Below the pieces are notes generated by a model, which was not told the DNA's origin, did no database searches, and saw only the letters and a list, made by a program, of their open reading frames with translations. Positions 1 through 8,033 of a DNA stretch of 64,000 nt are shown one piece after another; the stretch's first letter is position 1; each line of letters starts with the position of its first letter. The DNA is taken from NCBI GenBank assembly GCA_900068845.1, contig CEFQ01000005.1:988475-1052474 (forward strand), written 5' to 3'. Made by a program: the position numbers and the translations under genes. Source of the stretch: Enterobacter ludwigii. Lineage in GTDB: Bacteria; Pseudomonadota; Gammaproteobacteria; Enterobacterales; Enterobacteriaceae.

Positions 1-117
1 GGTCTGCATGAAGAGCAAGGTAACGTGGTTTCGCGCTTCGGCCTGAAACTGCTGTACGGTTCAACGCTGGTGAGCGTGCTGTCAGCCGCTATCGCTGGTC
101 TGGTGTTGGCCTTCTGA
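1..117 (+). CDS. nupC: Nucleoside permease NupC, C-terminal end (partial)
   Basis: The window opens inside a gene and shows its last 38 codons and a TGA stop, followed in frame by TAA. The peptide holds a [20 protein letters not shown] stretch and a hydrophobic tail, which I recognise as the C-terminus of the concentrative nucleoside transporter NupC, an inner-membrane proton/nucleoside symporter. In E. coli nupC lies on the same side of the alaXW-gltX block, which supports the call. The 5' part is outside the window, so nothing can be said about its promoter. A GC-rich hairpin follows directly. Confidence 0.75.
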   Translation, partial: GLHEEQGNVVSRFGLKLLYGSTLVSVLSAAIAGLVLAF

Positions 118-123
118 TAAAGA

Positions 124-150
124 GGGCGAGCTGCGGCTCGCCCTTCTCTT
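124..150 (+). terminator. Intrinsic terminator after nupC
   Basis: A perfect 8-bp stem GGGCGAGC/GCTCGCCC (124-131 and 136-143) encloses the loop TGCG and is followed by the T-rich run TTCTCTTCTT. It ends nupC transcription before the monooxygenase operon. The rest of the gap to 309 holds no recognisable gene and probably the operon promoter. Confidence 0.8.
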
Positions 151-309
151 CTTAATTATTCCCATCGGTTCTATCCCGCATCGATTCTGCTTCTCCCCCG
201 CTATCACCCGCTTCACCGTTAAACGCAAAACCTTTGCACAATATTGAATTTCCGTTCACACCACCTGCGCCCGTAGTTTTTCTCCATGACATCACTTCAG
301 GAGAACCGC

Positions 310-1398
310 ATGAGCATTCAATTCCTTGGCATGATCGGCCACCGCCTCGCCTCAGAAATCATTCCGGCCAGCGGCCCGCTGTTCGATAAAGATTACATTG
401 CCCGGTTCGCACGCGCGCACGAAGAAGCCGGTTTTGATCGCATTCTGGTGGGCTATTGGTCGGATCAACCGGATGGCTTTCTGGTTACGGCCCACGCTGC
501 GGCGCACACCTCAACGCTGAAGTTCTTGCTGGCACATCGCCCAGGCTTTGTCTCACCGACCCTGGCGGCGCGCAAACTGGCTTCGCTTGATCACTTAACC
601 GACGGCCGTTTAGCGGTGCATATCATCAGCGGCGGCAGCGATGTTGAGCAGCGCCGCGACGGTGATTTCCTCAATAAAGCCGAGCGCTATGCACGTAGCG
701 ATGAGTTCCTCACCGTTTTGAAGCAGAGCCTGGAATCTTCACAACCGTACGATCATCAAGGCCGGTTTTATCAGGCCGAACAGGCATTCTCGGCCATCAA
801 ACCGTTACAGAAAAAATTGCCGATCTACTTTGGTGGATCGTCGCAGGAAGCGATTGATGTCGCGGCCCGTCATGCCGATGTGTTTGCTTTGTGGGGCGAG
901 CCGTTGAAAGGCGCGGAAGAAACGGTACGCAATGTGCGTGCTGCCGCCGCTCAGCAGGGTCGCGAAATCAACTTCAACATCTCGTTCCGGCCGATTCTGG
1001 GCAAAACGGAAAAAGAAGCATGGGAACGCGCTGAACACATTCGCGCCACAGCCGAGAAACAGCTTAACGAAAGCGGCTTTGCTTTTGATAAGGCTAAGCC
1101 GCAAAGCGTCGGTGCACAGCGTTTACTTGCCGCCGCCAATGAAGGCGATCGTCTGGATAAAGTGTTGTGGACCGGCGTAGCAAAACTGGTTCAGGGCGGC
1201 TACAACTCGACCGCGCTGGTGGGAACACCAGATCAAGTGTCCGATGCACTGCTGGAATATTATCGCCTTGGCATTCACAGCGTGCTGATTCGCGGCTTCG
1301 ACCCACTTAATGATGCGGTGGAATATGGCCGCGAGCTGATTCCCCTGACGCGCGAGAAAGTGGATGCGATCTCAGCCGCCGATAAAAGGAGCGCCTGA
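310..1398 (+). CDS. LLM-class FMN-dependent monooxygenase, SsuD-like
   Basis: A 362-residue protein of the luciferase-like, flavin-dependent monooxygenase family, closest in style to alkanesulfonate and dimethylsulfone monooxygenases. These use reduced FMN and oxygen to cleave a C-S bond and release sulfite. The family landmarks seen are an N-terminal barrel with GFDRILVGYWSDQPDGF, the ASLDHLTDGRLAVHIISGG flavin region, and YFGGSSQEAIDVAARHADVFA in the middle. I chose the ATG at 310 because GGAGAA stands just upstream; an ATG at 286 is in frame but has no clear ribosome site. It is first in an operon with cysteine dioxygenase (5-nt gap) and a multi-rhodanese gene, which implies an organosulfur substrate. 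The exact substrate cannot be read from sequence. No flavin reductase gene is adjacent. Confidence 0.85.
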   Translation: MSIQFLGMIGHRLASEIIPASGPLFDKDYIARFARAHEEAGFDRILVGYWSDQPDGFLVTAHAAAHTSTLKFLLAHRPGFVSPTLAARKLASLDHLTDGRLAVHIISGGSDVEQRRDGDFLNKAERYARSDEFLTVLKQSLESSQPYDHQGRFYQAEQAFSAIKPLQKKLPIYFGGSSQEAIDVAARHADVFALWGEPLKGAEETVRNVRAAAAQQGREINFNISFRPILGKTEKEAWERAEHIRATAEKQLNESGFAFDKAKPQSVGAQRLLAAANEGDRLDKVLWTGVAKLVQGGYNSTALVGTPDQVSDALLEYYRLGIHSVLIRGFDPLNDAVEYGRELIPLTREKVDAISAADKRSA

Positions 1399-1403
1399 AT
1401 CTC

Positions 1404-1994
1404 ATGAGCCATTACCAGCACCATCGCCTGCGCGATTTTGTCGCCAATCTTGCCAACCTGCTGGATACGCAGCCGCAGGAAGCCACGGTTCTACGGCAAG
1501 GCAGCGAATGGCTTGGCGAGTTAATTCGTCACGACGACTGGCTGGACGACGCCTTCACCCAGCCCCATCCGGAACATTATCAACAATATCTGCTGCACGC
1601 CGATGCACAGCAGCGTTTCTCCGTGGTGAGCTTTGTGTGGGGACCTGGCCAGCAAACGCCGATCCATGACCATCGCGTATGGGGATTGATCGGCATGCTG
1701 CGCGGTGCGGAAATTTCGCAATCGTGGCAGGCGGGCCCTAACGGACTGCAGCCTGAAGGCGCACCTGTACGGCTCGATCCTGGCAGCGTTGAAGCGGTTT
1801 CGCCGACGGTGGGCGACATTCATCGCGTTAGCAATGCCTATGACGACCGCGTCTCCATCAGCATTCACGTTTATGGCGCCAACATTGGCGCGGTAAAACG
1901 CGCGGTCTACCGCGAAGATGGCAGCGAAAACGTGTTTATTTCGGGTTACAGCAACCGTTACTTACCGAACATTTGGGACCTTTCACATGACTAA
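1404..1994 (+). CDS. Cysteine dioxygenase type I family protein
   Basis: A 196-residue cupin of the bacterial cysteine dioxygenase family. These mononuclear non-heme iron enzymes oxidise cysteine (or a related thiol such as 3-mercaptopropionate) to the sulfinate with O2. The iron-binding pattern is visible: TPIHDH supplies His88 and His90, and GDIHRVSN supplies His140, each in the usual cupin spacing. The fold suits a single double-stranded beta helix of about 200 residues, the normal length for bacterial members. The gene starts 5 nt after the monooxygenase stop, and its own stop overlaps the rhodanese start by 8 nt, so the three genes are probably translationally coupled. Whether the substrate is cysteine or another thiol is not resolved. 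Confidence 0.85.
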   Translation: MSHYQHHRLRDFVANLANLLDTQPQEATVLRQGSEWLGELIRHDDWLDDAFTQPHPEHYQQYLLHADAQQRFSVVSFVWGPGQQTPIHDHRVWGLIGMLRGAEISQSWQAGPNGLQPEGAPVRLDPGSVEAVSPTVGDIHRVSNAYDDRVSISIHVYGANIGAVKRAVYREDGSENVFISGYSNRYLPNIWDLSHD

Positions 1995-3603
1995 ACCGGT
2001 TTTCCCTTTACGCCAGGCGGCGGACATTATTCATGCCCTGCGTCAGCGGCAGGAAGTGGCAATTGTAGATGTGCGCGATGAAGCGCTGTTTGCTACTGCA
2101 CATCCGCTGTTTGCGGTGAATATTCCGCTATCGAAACTGGAACTTGAGCTGTTGGATCGCATTCCGCAGCGCACCACCGCTATTACGCTGTATGACAACG
2201 GTGAAGGTCTGGTACAAACCGCTGCCGAGCGTATTGCCGCCCTGGGTTACACCAATGTCGCGCTGCTGGCAGATGATTTAGCGGGCTGGCAAGCGGCGGG
2301 CGGCGAGCTGTTTATTGACGTCAACTCACCCAGCAAAGCGTTTGGCGAGCTGGTTGAGCATCACACTCACACACCGTCGTTGTCAGCGGATGAAGTCCAT
2401 CAGCTGATTCACAGCGATGCTAACGTGGTAGTGCTTGATGCACGCCGTTTCGACGAATATCAAACCATGAGCATTCCAGGCGCGACCAGCGTACCGGGCG
2501 GTGAACTGGTGCTGCGCGTGCGTGATATCGCCCCCTCACCGGAGACCACGGTGATTGTGAATTGTGCCGGACGCACGCGCAGTATCATTGGTACTCAATC
2601 ACTGGTGAATGCTGGGATTCGCAATCCGGTATTCGCGCTGCGTAATGGCACCATCGGCTGGACGCTAGCCGGATATGCACTGGATAAAGGCCAGTCGCGC
2701 CGTTACGGCGAGACCAGCGAAACGGCTCAGCGTCAGGCGGCAAATCATGCGCGCAACATCGCCGATCGTGCAGGCGTAGAACGCATCCCACTCGCCACGC
2801 TTAAACGCTGGCAGCAGGAGTCGCGCACCACTTATCTGTTTGATGTGCGTGATGCCGAAGAGTACGCCGCCGGGCATCTGCCGGGCAGTCGTCACGTCCC
2901 CGGAGGTCAGTTGGTGCAGGAAACCGATCATTACGCCAGCGTGCGTGGTGCGCGCATCGTGCTGATTGATGATGATGGCGTGCGCGCCAATATGACCGCC
3001 TCCTGGCTGGCACAGCTTGGCTGGCAGGTTTCAGTGCTGGAAGAGTTACAGGCCAGCGATTTCAGTGAAACCGGTAACTGGAAGGCGCAAGTACCGCAGG
3101 TTGCAGCCCCGGCGTTTGTATCGCCGCAACAGCTGGCGGAATGGCTGCAGGATGGCCATACCCAAGTGCTGGATTTCACCACCCGCGCCAACCATATCAA
3201 CAGCCATATTCCGGGCGCGGCCTGGTTGCTGCGATCTACCCTTCTGCAGCAAGGCAAAGCGCTGTTGCCGGAGGCACGTCGCTATGTATTAACCTGCGGC
3301 AGCAGCCTGCTGGCCGGTTATGCGGTGGAACACGTGGCTGAGCTGACGGGCAAGCCGGTGTTTGTGCTGGAAGGGGGGAACGCGGCATGGCGCGACGCGG
3401 GTTTACCTACGGAGCAAGGAGAGCAGCAACTGCTGTCACCGGCCATCGATCGTTATCGCCGCCCGTATGAAGGCACCGATATCGAACCCGGCGTGATGCA
3501 AGCTTATCTGGACTGGGAGTACGGTTTGGTGGCGCAGCTGGATCGCGATGGCACGCACGGTTTTCGGGTGCTGCAGTTGCAGCCGCAGCTAGCAACCGTC
3601 TGA
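1987..3603 (+). CDS. Tandem four-domain rhodanese (sulfurtransferase)
   Basis: A 538-residue protein with four rhodanese-like domains, at roughly residues 10-110, 130-235, 270-360 and 375-470. Rhodaneses carry sulfane sulfur on an active-site cysteine and move it between persulfides, thiosulfate and acceptors. Only domains 2 and 4 keep the cysteine (Cys193 in NCAGRTRS and Cys437 in TCGSSLLAG). Domains 1 and 3 have YDNGEG and IDDDGV at that place and should be inactive, giving two inactive-active pairs as in classical two-domain thiosulfate sulfurtransferases. I chose the ATG at 1987, which overlaps the dioxygenase stop; the longer reading frame from 1918 lies inside the upstream gene. Position after cysteine dioxygenase suggests handling of sulfur released from thiols or sulfonates. 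Confidence 0.87.
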   Translation: MTKPVFPLRQAADIIHALRQRQEVAIVDVRDEALFATAHPLFAVNIPLSKLELELLDRIPQRTTAITLYDNGEGLVQTAAERIAALGYTNVALLADDLAGWQAAGGELFIDVNSPSKAFGELVEHHTHTPSLSADEVHQLIHSDANVVVLDARRFDEYQTMSIPGATSVPGGELVLRVRDIAPSPETTVIVNCAGRTRSIIGTQSLVNAGIRNPVFALRNGTIGWTLAGYALDKGQSRRYGETSETAQRQAANHARNIADRAGVERIPLATLKRWQQESRTTYLFDVRDAEEYAAGHLPGSRHVPGGQLVQETDHYASVRGARIVLIDDDGVRANMTASWLAQLGWQVSVLEELQASDFSETGNWKAQVPQVAAPAFVSPQQLAEWLQDGHTQVLDFTTRANHINSHIPGAAWLLRSTLLQQGKALLPEARRYVLTCGSSLLAGYAVEHVAELTGKPVFVLEGGNAAWRDAGLPTEQGEQQLLSPAIDRYRRPYEGTDIEPGVMQAYLDWEYGLVAQLDRDGTHGFRVLQLQPQLATV

Positions 3604-3632
3604 TAAATAAAAATGCGCTGTTTACATTATTG

Positions 3633-3701
3633 GTAGCGGCGCAATTTATTGCACATCTGGAATTTGAAATAGCAAAACTGCGCAATGAATTGCACCGCTA
3701 C
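3633..3701. repeat. GTAG-type palindromic repeat, family 1 (looped copy)
   Basis: Inverted arms GTAGCGGCGCAATTTATTGC (from 3633) and the matching complement ending ...CACCGCTAC at 3701 enclose an AT-rich loop of about 28 nt. The arms match copies at 18921, 30195, 37283, 56173 and 62626. This copy lies between the rhodanese stop and the tRNA-Ala genes, so it may also act as a 3' stabilising hairpin for the sulfur operon. Confidence 0.8.
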
Positions 3702-3748
3702 AGGTTCTTTGTGGTGATTTTAAAATGCGTTCAGAACGAACAGAGATT

Positions 3749-3824
<76 letters not shown>

Positions 3825-3869
3825 ACATCTGGAAATCATTTTTCGGTCAAACCTTGGGAAGGGTTTGTT

Positions 3870-3945
<76 letters not shown>

Positions 3946-3981
3946 GAACCGAAAAACTGCCGAGTAAACTCGACGGACGGG

Positions 3982-4010
3982 ATAATATGAAACCGCCTCT
4001 TGAGTGTCAA
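3982..4010 (-). promoter_or_regulatory. Sigma-70 promoter of the tRNA-Ala pair
   Basis: On the minus strand a perfect -35 TTGACA (4005-4010) and a -10 TATTAT (3982-3987) are separated by 17 nt. The -10 is followed by CCCGTCCG, a GC-rich discriminator typical of stringently controlled stable-RNA promoters. Confidence 0.85.
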
Positions 4011-4232
4011 CGTCAAATTCTCGTTCTGTGTTTGATCGCTGAAAAAGGCGTCAACCCCGCATCAGTATGGCTTTTTTATCCACACCACATTGCGAATGAC
4101 GACTCTTAATATGCGCCATCCCGCGTTGACTGCTCAAACTCCACCTCAATCGAGCGTTAACTCAAGGTTAAAGATGTTATTAACAGCCTTGTTTTCGTTA
4201 ATGGTGCGTGTAAAACTTAGCGCGCTAATTAA

Positions 4233-4268
4233 CCGGTCATCCTACCAGGGTGTTCTCTCAATGACCGG
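4233..4268 (+). promoter_or_regulatory. Inverted repeat in the leader of the FNT gene
   Basis: Perfect 8-bp arms CCGGTCAT (4233-4240) and ATGACCGG (4261-4268) lie 20 nt apart, 41 nt before the FNT start codon. It could be a repressor operator or an RNA hairpin in the leader. The wider gap 4011-4308 otherwise holds AT-rich DNA with no supported gene; a 65-codon frame across it was rejected. Confidence 0.45.
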
Positions 4269-4308
4269 CCAGCAACGTCCCCATTAATCAATAAAAGAAA
4301 AGTGAACT

Positions 4309-5097
4309 ATGTCGCTGCATACACCTAAAGAGATCGCTCAACTGGCGATTCAAGCTGGCGTGGCTAAAAGCCGCCTCCCTATCTCCACCCTGTTAATCCT
4401 CGGCTTTATGGCGGGTGCATTTATCGCCACAGGCTTCCTGCTCGATCTGCATGTTATTAACCAACTACCTGCTGAATGGGGTTCATTCGGCGTGCTACTG
4501 GGTGCTGCCGTCTTCCCGGTTGGTTTAATTTTGACGGTGTTAGCGGGCGGTGAACTGCTGACCGGCAATATGATGACAATGCCAATTGCCTGGTTTGCAC
4601 GCCGCATCAGTGGCTTAAGCGTGCTGCGTAACTGGTTTTGGGTCACCGTCGCCAATTTTATGGGCAGCGTTGCGGTAGCATGGTTTTTTGGTCATATGTT
4701 AGGCATGACCGAAGGCGATTTCTTAAAGAAAACCGTGGCGATTGCGCACGCTAAAGTCAATGCCGACTTCCTGCACGCCTTTATTTCCGGTGTGGGTTGC
4801 AACTGGCTGGTGTGCCTGGCGGTATGGCTGGCCTTCGCCAGTAAAGATGTGGTGGGTAAAATCTTTGGTATGTGGTTCCCGGTGATGGCGTTTGTCGCGA
4901 TTGGCTTCCAGCACGTTATCGCCAACATGTTTATTGTCCCTGCAGCAATTTTTGCCGGCCAGATGAGCTGGGCGGAATTTGCGCCAAACGTGATTGCGGT
5001 ATTCCTCGGTAATGGTGTTGGCGGTGCAATTTTTGTTGGTCTCACTTATTTTATTGCTTTTGGTTCAGAACAATCCGAAATGAGCGAAGCTAAATAA
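4309..5097 (+). CDS. Formate/nitrite transporter (FNT) family channel
   Basis: A 262-residue integral membrane protein with six hydrophobic segments and the FNT signature features: LAGGELLTGNMM in the first half, GVGCNWLVCLAVWL in the second, and FQHVIANMFIVPAA after it. The FNT family forms pentameric channels that move formate, nitrite, hydrosulfide or similar monovalent anions across the inner membrane. The subclass cannot be fixed from sequence reading alone: no pflB or nirBD is adjacent, so FocA or NirC should not be assumed. The ribosome site before 4309 is weak (AAAAGAAAAG). The gene stands alone, with an inverted repeat in its leader and a terminator downstream. A link to the neighbouring sulfur operon through HS- transport is possible but only inference. 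Confidence 0.85.
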   Translation: MSLHTPKEIAQLAIQAGVAKSRLPISTLLILGFMAGAFIATGFLLDLHVINQLPAEWGSFGVLLGAAVFPVGLILTVLAGGELLTGNMMTMPIAWFARRISGLSVLRNWFWVTVANFMGSVAVAWFFGHMLGMTEGDFLKKTVAIAHAKVNADFLHAFISGVGCNWLVCLAVWLAFASKDVVGKIFGMWFPVMAFVAIGFQHVIANMFIVPAAIFAGQMSWAEFAPNVIAVFLGNGVGGAIFVGLTYFIAFGSEQSEMSEAK

Positions 5098-5104
5098 CTA
5101 AATT

Positions 5105-5136
5105 ATGCCATTTGCTGGAAAGCAGATGGCATTTTC
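5105..5136 (+). terminator. Intrinsic terminator after the FNT gene
   Basis: A 12-bp stem with one G-T pair (5105-5116 against 5121-5132) closes the loop GGAA and is followed by TTTT. Confidence 0.8.
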
Positions 5137-5208
5137 TACCCAGGTTACTTTTCCCCGTTACGTTTTGTTGTAATATGTAGAACTAATGTATTTAACAGGG
5201 ACAGCATC

Positions 5209-5562
5209 GTGAAAAAGGAATGGCTTACCCCGGAGGAGCTCGCGCTGGAGACGGGCTACAGTCGGCAAACGGTGAATAAATGGATCAAGCGGGAAAACTG
5301 GACAACCACGCCGAAGCCCGGTGTTCAGGGCGGTAAAGCACGATTGATACATATTGATGAGCGCGTTAAGAGCTTTGTTCAATCCACTCGACATGCGAAC
5401 GAACCGACAGCTAATTACGGTGCACAGCAAAATACGTTACCTGCGTTATTAATAAATTCTGTCCAGCAAATGACAACGGCGGAGCAAGAGCAATTGGCGG
5501 CGTTATTATTGCGGGAGGGAATTCGAGGCGTGCTGGAGAGACTGGGAATTCAGGAAGAATAA
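5209..5562 (+). CDS. yfeC: YfeC-like DNA-binding protein (DUF1323 family)
   Basis: A 117-residue protein matching the YfeC/YfeD family. It starts with a helix-turn-helix module of the putative excisionase type (LTPEELALETGYSRQTVNKW) followed by PGVQGGKARLIHID, both highly characteristic of the family. The C-terminal region (EQEQLAALLLREGIRGVL) is shared with YfeD. E. coli has yfeC and yfeD side by side upstream of gltX; here only one copy remains, at the same place. It is presumed to be a small transcriptional regulator acting in the cytoplasm, but its targets are not deducible. It converges on gltX with a shared terminator between them. Confidence 0.85.
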   Translation: MKKEWLTPEELALETGYSRQTVNKWIKRENWTTTPKPGVQGGKARLIHIDERVKSFVQSTRHANEPTANYGAQQNTLPALLINSVQQMTTAEQEQLAALLLREGIRGVLERLGIQEE

Positions 5563-5566
5563 GAGA

Positions 5567-5593
5567 GCCGGAAGCAGATGCTTCCGGCTTTTT
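5567..5593. terminator. Bidirectional terminator between yfeC and gltX
   Basis: A perfect 9-bp stem GCCGGAAGC/GCTTCCGGC (5567-5575, 5580-5588) with loop AGAT is followed by TTTTT on the plus strand. It lies between the two convergent stops, so it probably serves both. Confidence 0.8.
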
Positions 5594-5597
5594 AATA

Positions 5598-7019
5598 TTA
5601 TGCGTTTGCTTCACGTTCAGCGATGAATGCCAGCGCTTTCTCAATACGCGCTACGCTACGGCTGCGGCCAATCGCTTCCACCGTCACGTCCAATGCGGGA
5701 GACTGACCTGAACCGGTCACGGCCACACGCAGCGGCATCCCGACTTTGCCCATGCCCAGCTCCAGCTCATCTGCGGCAGACTGAATGGCATGATGCACAT
5801 TTTCTGCATTCCACTCACTGTCGCTAATCGCTGCCAGCTTATCACGCACCAACTCCAGCGGCTGACGCGCTACCGGACGCAGATGCTTCTTCGCCGCATC
5901 CGCATCAAAGGCTTCAAACTCTTCATAGAAGTAACGGCAAGATGCCGCAATCTCTACCAGGGTTTTGCAGCGCTCGCCCAGCAACGTGACCAGCTTAGCC
6001 AGTTCCGGGCCGGTGCGGGTATCAATCTTCTGCTGCTCAATGTGCCATTGCAACTGCGTCGCTACGTATTCCGGCGGCAGCGTATTAATGTAGTGATGAT
6101 TCAGCCACTGCAGTTTTTCAGTATTGAAAGCACTGGCTGATTTGCTCACTGCATCAAGCGTAAACAGCTCTGCCATTTCCGCCACGCTGAAGATTTCCTG
6201 ATCGCCGTGTGACCAGCCGAGGCGCACCAAATAGTTGAGCAGCGCTTCCGGCAGGTAACCGTCATCGCGATACTGCATGACACCCACAGCGCCATGACGC
6301 TTAGATAACTTCTTACTGTCATCACCCAGGATCATGGATACGTGTGCGTAGGTTGGTACTTCCGCACCGATCGCTTTAAGGATGTTGATCTGGCGTGGTG
6401 TGTTATTGATATGGTCTTCACCACGAATCACGTGGGTGATGCCCATATCCCAGTCATCTACTACAACGCAGAAGTTGTAGGTTGGCGAACCATCGGTACG
6501 ACGAATGATCAGGTCATCCAGTTCCTGGTTACTGAATTCAATCGGACCACGAATCTGATCATCAAAGATGACAGAGCCGTCCTGCGGATTGCGGAAACGC
6601 ACCACGCAAGGCTCATCAGCAGCGTGATGCTCATGGCTGTCACGGCAGCGGCCGTCGTAACGCGGCTTTTCGCCTTTCTCCATCTGCTCTTCACGCAGTG
6701 CATCAAGCCGTTCTTTACTGCAATAGCATTTATAGGCCGTGCCCGCGACCAGCATGTCGTCAATCACCGCGTTGTAGCGATCAAAACGCTTAGTCTGATA
6801 ATACGGACCTTCATCCCAGTTAAGGCTCAGCCAGTTCATACCATCCATAATGGCTTCGATGGCTTCCGGTGTGGAACGCTCCAGATCGGTATCTTCGATA
6901 CGCAGAACAAATTCGCCCTTGTTATGACGAGCATAAAGCCAGGAGTAAAGGGCAGTACGAGCACCGCCTACGTGCAGATAGCCGGTTGGGCTGGGTGCGA
7001 AGCGAGTTTTGATTTTCAT
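5598..7019 (-). CDS. gltX: Glutamyl-tRNA synthetase
   Basis: A 473-residue class I aminoacyl-tRNA synthetase that charges tRNA-Glu with glutamate in the cytoplasm. The N-terminal Rossmann domain starts with [16 protein letters not shown], which contains the HIGH-type motif. SKKLSKRHG near residue 240 is the KMSKS loop. A cysteine/histidine-containing insertion (CYCSKERL ... CRDSHEHHA) resembles the zinc-binding element of the E. coli enzyme. Length agrees with the family (about 471). The start ATG at 7019 directly precedes the [13 protein letters not shown] motif. It is monocistronic, flanked by the tRNA-Val/Lys array upstream on the opposite strand, as in E. coli. Confidence 0.97.
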   Translation of the reverse strand: MKIKTRFAPSPTGYLHVGGARTALYSWLYARHNKGEFVLRIEDTDLERSTPEAIEAIMDGMNWLSLNWDEGPYYQTKRFDRYNAVIDDMLVAGTAYKCYCSKERLDALREEQMEKGEKPRYDGRCRDSHEHHAADEPCVVRFRNPQDGSVIFDDQIRGPIEFSNQELDDLIIRRTDGSPTYNFCVVVDDWDMGITHVIRGEDHINNTPRQINILKAIGAEVPTYAHVSMILGDDSKKLSKRHGAVGVMQYRDDGYLPEALLNYLVRLGWSHGDQEIFSVAEMAELFTLDAVSKSASAFNTEKLQWLNHHYINTLPPEYVATQLQWHIEQQKIDTRTGPELAKLVTLLGERCKTLVEIAASCRYFYEEFEAFDADAAKKHLRPVARQPLELVRDKLAAISDSEWNAENVHHAIQSAADELELGMGKVGMPLRVAVTGSGQSPALDVTVEAIGRSRSVARIEKALAFIAEREANA

Positions 7020-7096
7020 TCAGCATTGCCTTAAATGCGCAGGTTTCATTGTCTGGATGACAAAAAAACGGGTTAACGCGAAAAAACAGTGCGCAT

Positions 7097-7124
7097 ATTC
7101 TAGCAGGTGAGGCTGATTCCTCAA
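7097..7124 (-). promoter_or_regulatory. Probable sigma-70 promoter of gltX
   Basis: Minus-strand -35 TTGAGG (7119-7124) and -10 TAGAAT (7097-7102) with a 16-nt spacer, about 80 nt upstream of the gltX start. Confidence 0.6.
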
Positions 7125-7247
7125 TGATTGTCGCGGCGGCATCCCGGTTTGCTGTGCGCTTTTCTGCTAATAAAACCAGCACATTGGCTAAAAGCGCTTC
7201 ACGATGATTATTTTTAAAGCGAACGCACATTTAAGTTTTAAAAACCG

Positions 7248-7275
7248 TTGACTCACTTTGAAGGATCCCTATAAT
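7248..7275 (+). promoter_or_regulatory. Sigma-70 promoter of the tRNA-Val/Lys operon
   Basis: The -35 TTGACT (7248-7253) and a perfect -10 TATAAT (7270-7275) have a 16-nt spacer. An A/T-rich tract lies just upstream and GCGAC follows the -10, as expected of a strong, growth-rate-controlled stable-RNA promoter. Confidence 0.88.
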
Positions 7276-7292
7276 GCGACTCCACACAGCGG

Positions 7293-7368
7293 GGGTGATT
7301 AGCTCAGTTGGTAGAGCATCTCCCTTACAAGGAGGGGGTCGGCGGTTCGAGCCCGTCATCACCCACCA
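7293..7368 (+). tRNA. valU: tRNA-Val (UAC anticodon), copy 1
   Basis: A 76-nt cloverleaf beginning GGGTGATTAGCTCAGTTGG, with anticodon TAC in CTCCCTTACAAGGAG, T-loop GGTTCGAGCC and encoded CCA. The three valine tRNA genes here are identical and match the E. coli valUXY-lysV arrangement. Confidence 0.96.
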
Positions 7369-7419
7369 CTTCTAATGAAGATTGTAGAGTTGGCCCGCAG
7401 TGAACAAGAGATAAGATAT

Positions 7420-7495
7420 GGGTGATTAGCTCAGTTGGTAGAGCATCTCCCTTACAAGGAGGGGGTCGGCGGTTCGAGCCCGTCATCACCCACCA
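7420..7495 (+). tRNA. valX: tRNA-Val (UAC anticodon), copy 2
   Basis: Identical 76-nt sequence to the first copy, separated from it by a 51-nt spacer that has no obvious promoter, so it is cotranscribed and released by processing. Confidence 0.96.
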
Positions 7496-7536
7496 TATCT
7501 TAGTCAGATGACGCTCTTGTTAAGCAGTACCGAAGT

Positions 7537-7612
7537 GGGTGATTAGCTCAGTTGGTAGAGCATCTCCCTTACAAGGAGGGGGTCGGCGGTTCGAGCCCGT
7601 CATCACCCACCA
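7537..7612 (+). tRNA. valY: tRNA-Val (UAC anticodon), copy 3
   Basis: Identical 76-nt sequence to the two upstream copies, 41 nt after the second. Only 4 nt separate it from tRNA-Lys. Confidence 0.96.
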
Positions 7613-7616
7613 CTTC

Positions 7617-7692
7617 GGGTCGTTAGCTCAGTTGGTAGAGCAGTTGACTTTTAATCAATTGGTCGCAGGTTCGAATCCTGCACGACCCACCA
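7617..7692 (+). tRNA. lysV: tRNA-Lys (UUU anticodon)
   Basis: A 76-nt tRNA starting GGGTCGTTAGCTCAGTTGG with anticodon TTT in TTGACTTTTAATCAA, T-arm GCAGGTTCGAATCCTGC and encoded CCA. It is the last intact gene of the array; an interrupted copy of its 3' end follows at 7769-7873. Confidence 0.96.
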
Positions 7693-7700
7693 ATTCAGAG

Positions 7701-7726
7701 AAAAGCGCCTATTGGCGCTTTTTTCG
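7701..7726 (+). terminator. Intrinsic terminator after tRNA-Lys
   Basis: A perfect 9-bp stem AAAAGCGCC/GGCGCTTTT (7701-7709, 7714-7722) with loop TATT and a continuing T-run. It ends the tRNA operon, although a second, similar terminator follows the tRNA remnant at 7878. Confidence 0.8.
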
Positions 7727-7768
7727 TTTCTGTGCTCAGAAGGTTCACGTGCAGGGTGAGAACCTGCT

Positions 7769-7873
7769 GCAGGTTCGACTGAATCGCCGGGAGCGATTCA
7801 GGCTGATGCGTAAGCATCACCCGAAGGGCGAGGCCCGGGATGGGCCGAGGCATATCCTGCACGACCCACCAAT
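7769..7873 (+). repeat. tRNA-Lys 3' remnant split by a structured insert (RtT-like)
   Basis: The T-arm start GCAGGTTCGA (7769-7778) and the tRNA-Lys end ATCCTGCACGACCCACCAAT (7854-7873) repeat the 3' end of the intact gene at 7617-7692. Between them are 75 nt (7779-7853) rich in short inverted repeats: CTGAATCG...CGATTCAG, GATGCG..GCATC, and CCCGGGATGGGCC. tRNA-tail repeats of this kind with structured inserts are known from the E. coli tyrT operon (rtT RNA). Assignment to that family is from memory and tentative. Base pairing of the T-stem halves would close the insert into one compact folded RNA. Confidence 0.6.
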
Positions 7874-7877
7874 GTAG

Positions 7878-7902
7878 AAAGGCGCCCTAAAGGCGCCTTT
7901 TT
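7878..7902 (+). terminator. Second terminator after the tRNA-Lys remnant
   Basis: Stem AAAGGCGCC/GGCGCCTTT (7878-7886, 7892-7900) with loop CTAAA and a short T-run. Its presence implies that transcripts reach through the first terminator into the remnant. From 7903 to 8033 nothing further is recognisable apart from the ribosome site of the next gene. Confidence 0.75.
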
Positions 7903-8033
7903 GCTATGCACAGAATCCACTTTCACGCTCACCAAATCCCAACCAAACCTTTTCGCAAGCTTAACACTCCCTGCCCTCAAGCCTCCTTACCCTTTGGCCG
8001 ATAACGATAATGGTCTATTGCAAGGAGAAAACC

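Noticed and set aside
4090..4287. A 65-codon open frame upstream of the FNT gene
   Set aside because: It has no ribosome site, overlaps the inverted-repeat leader and has no family features.
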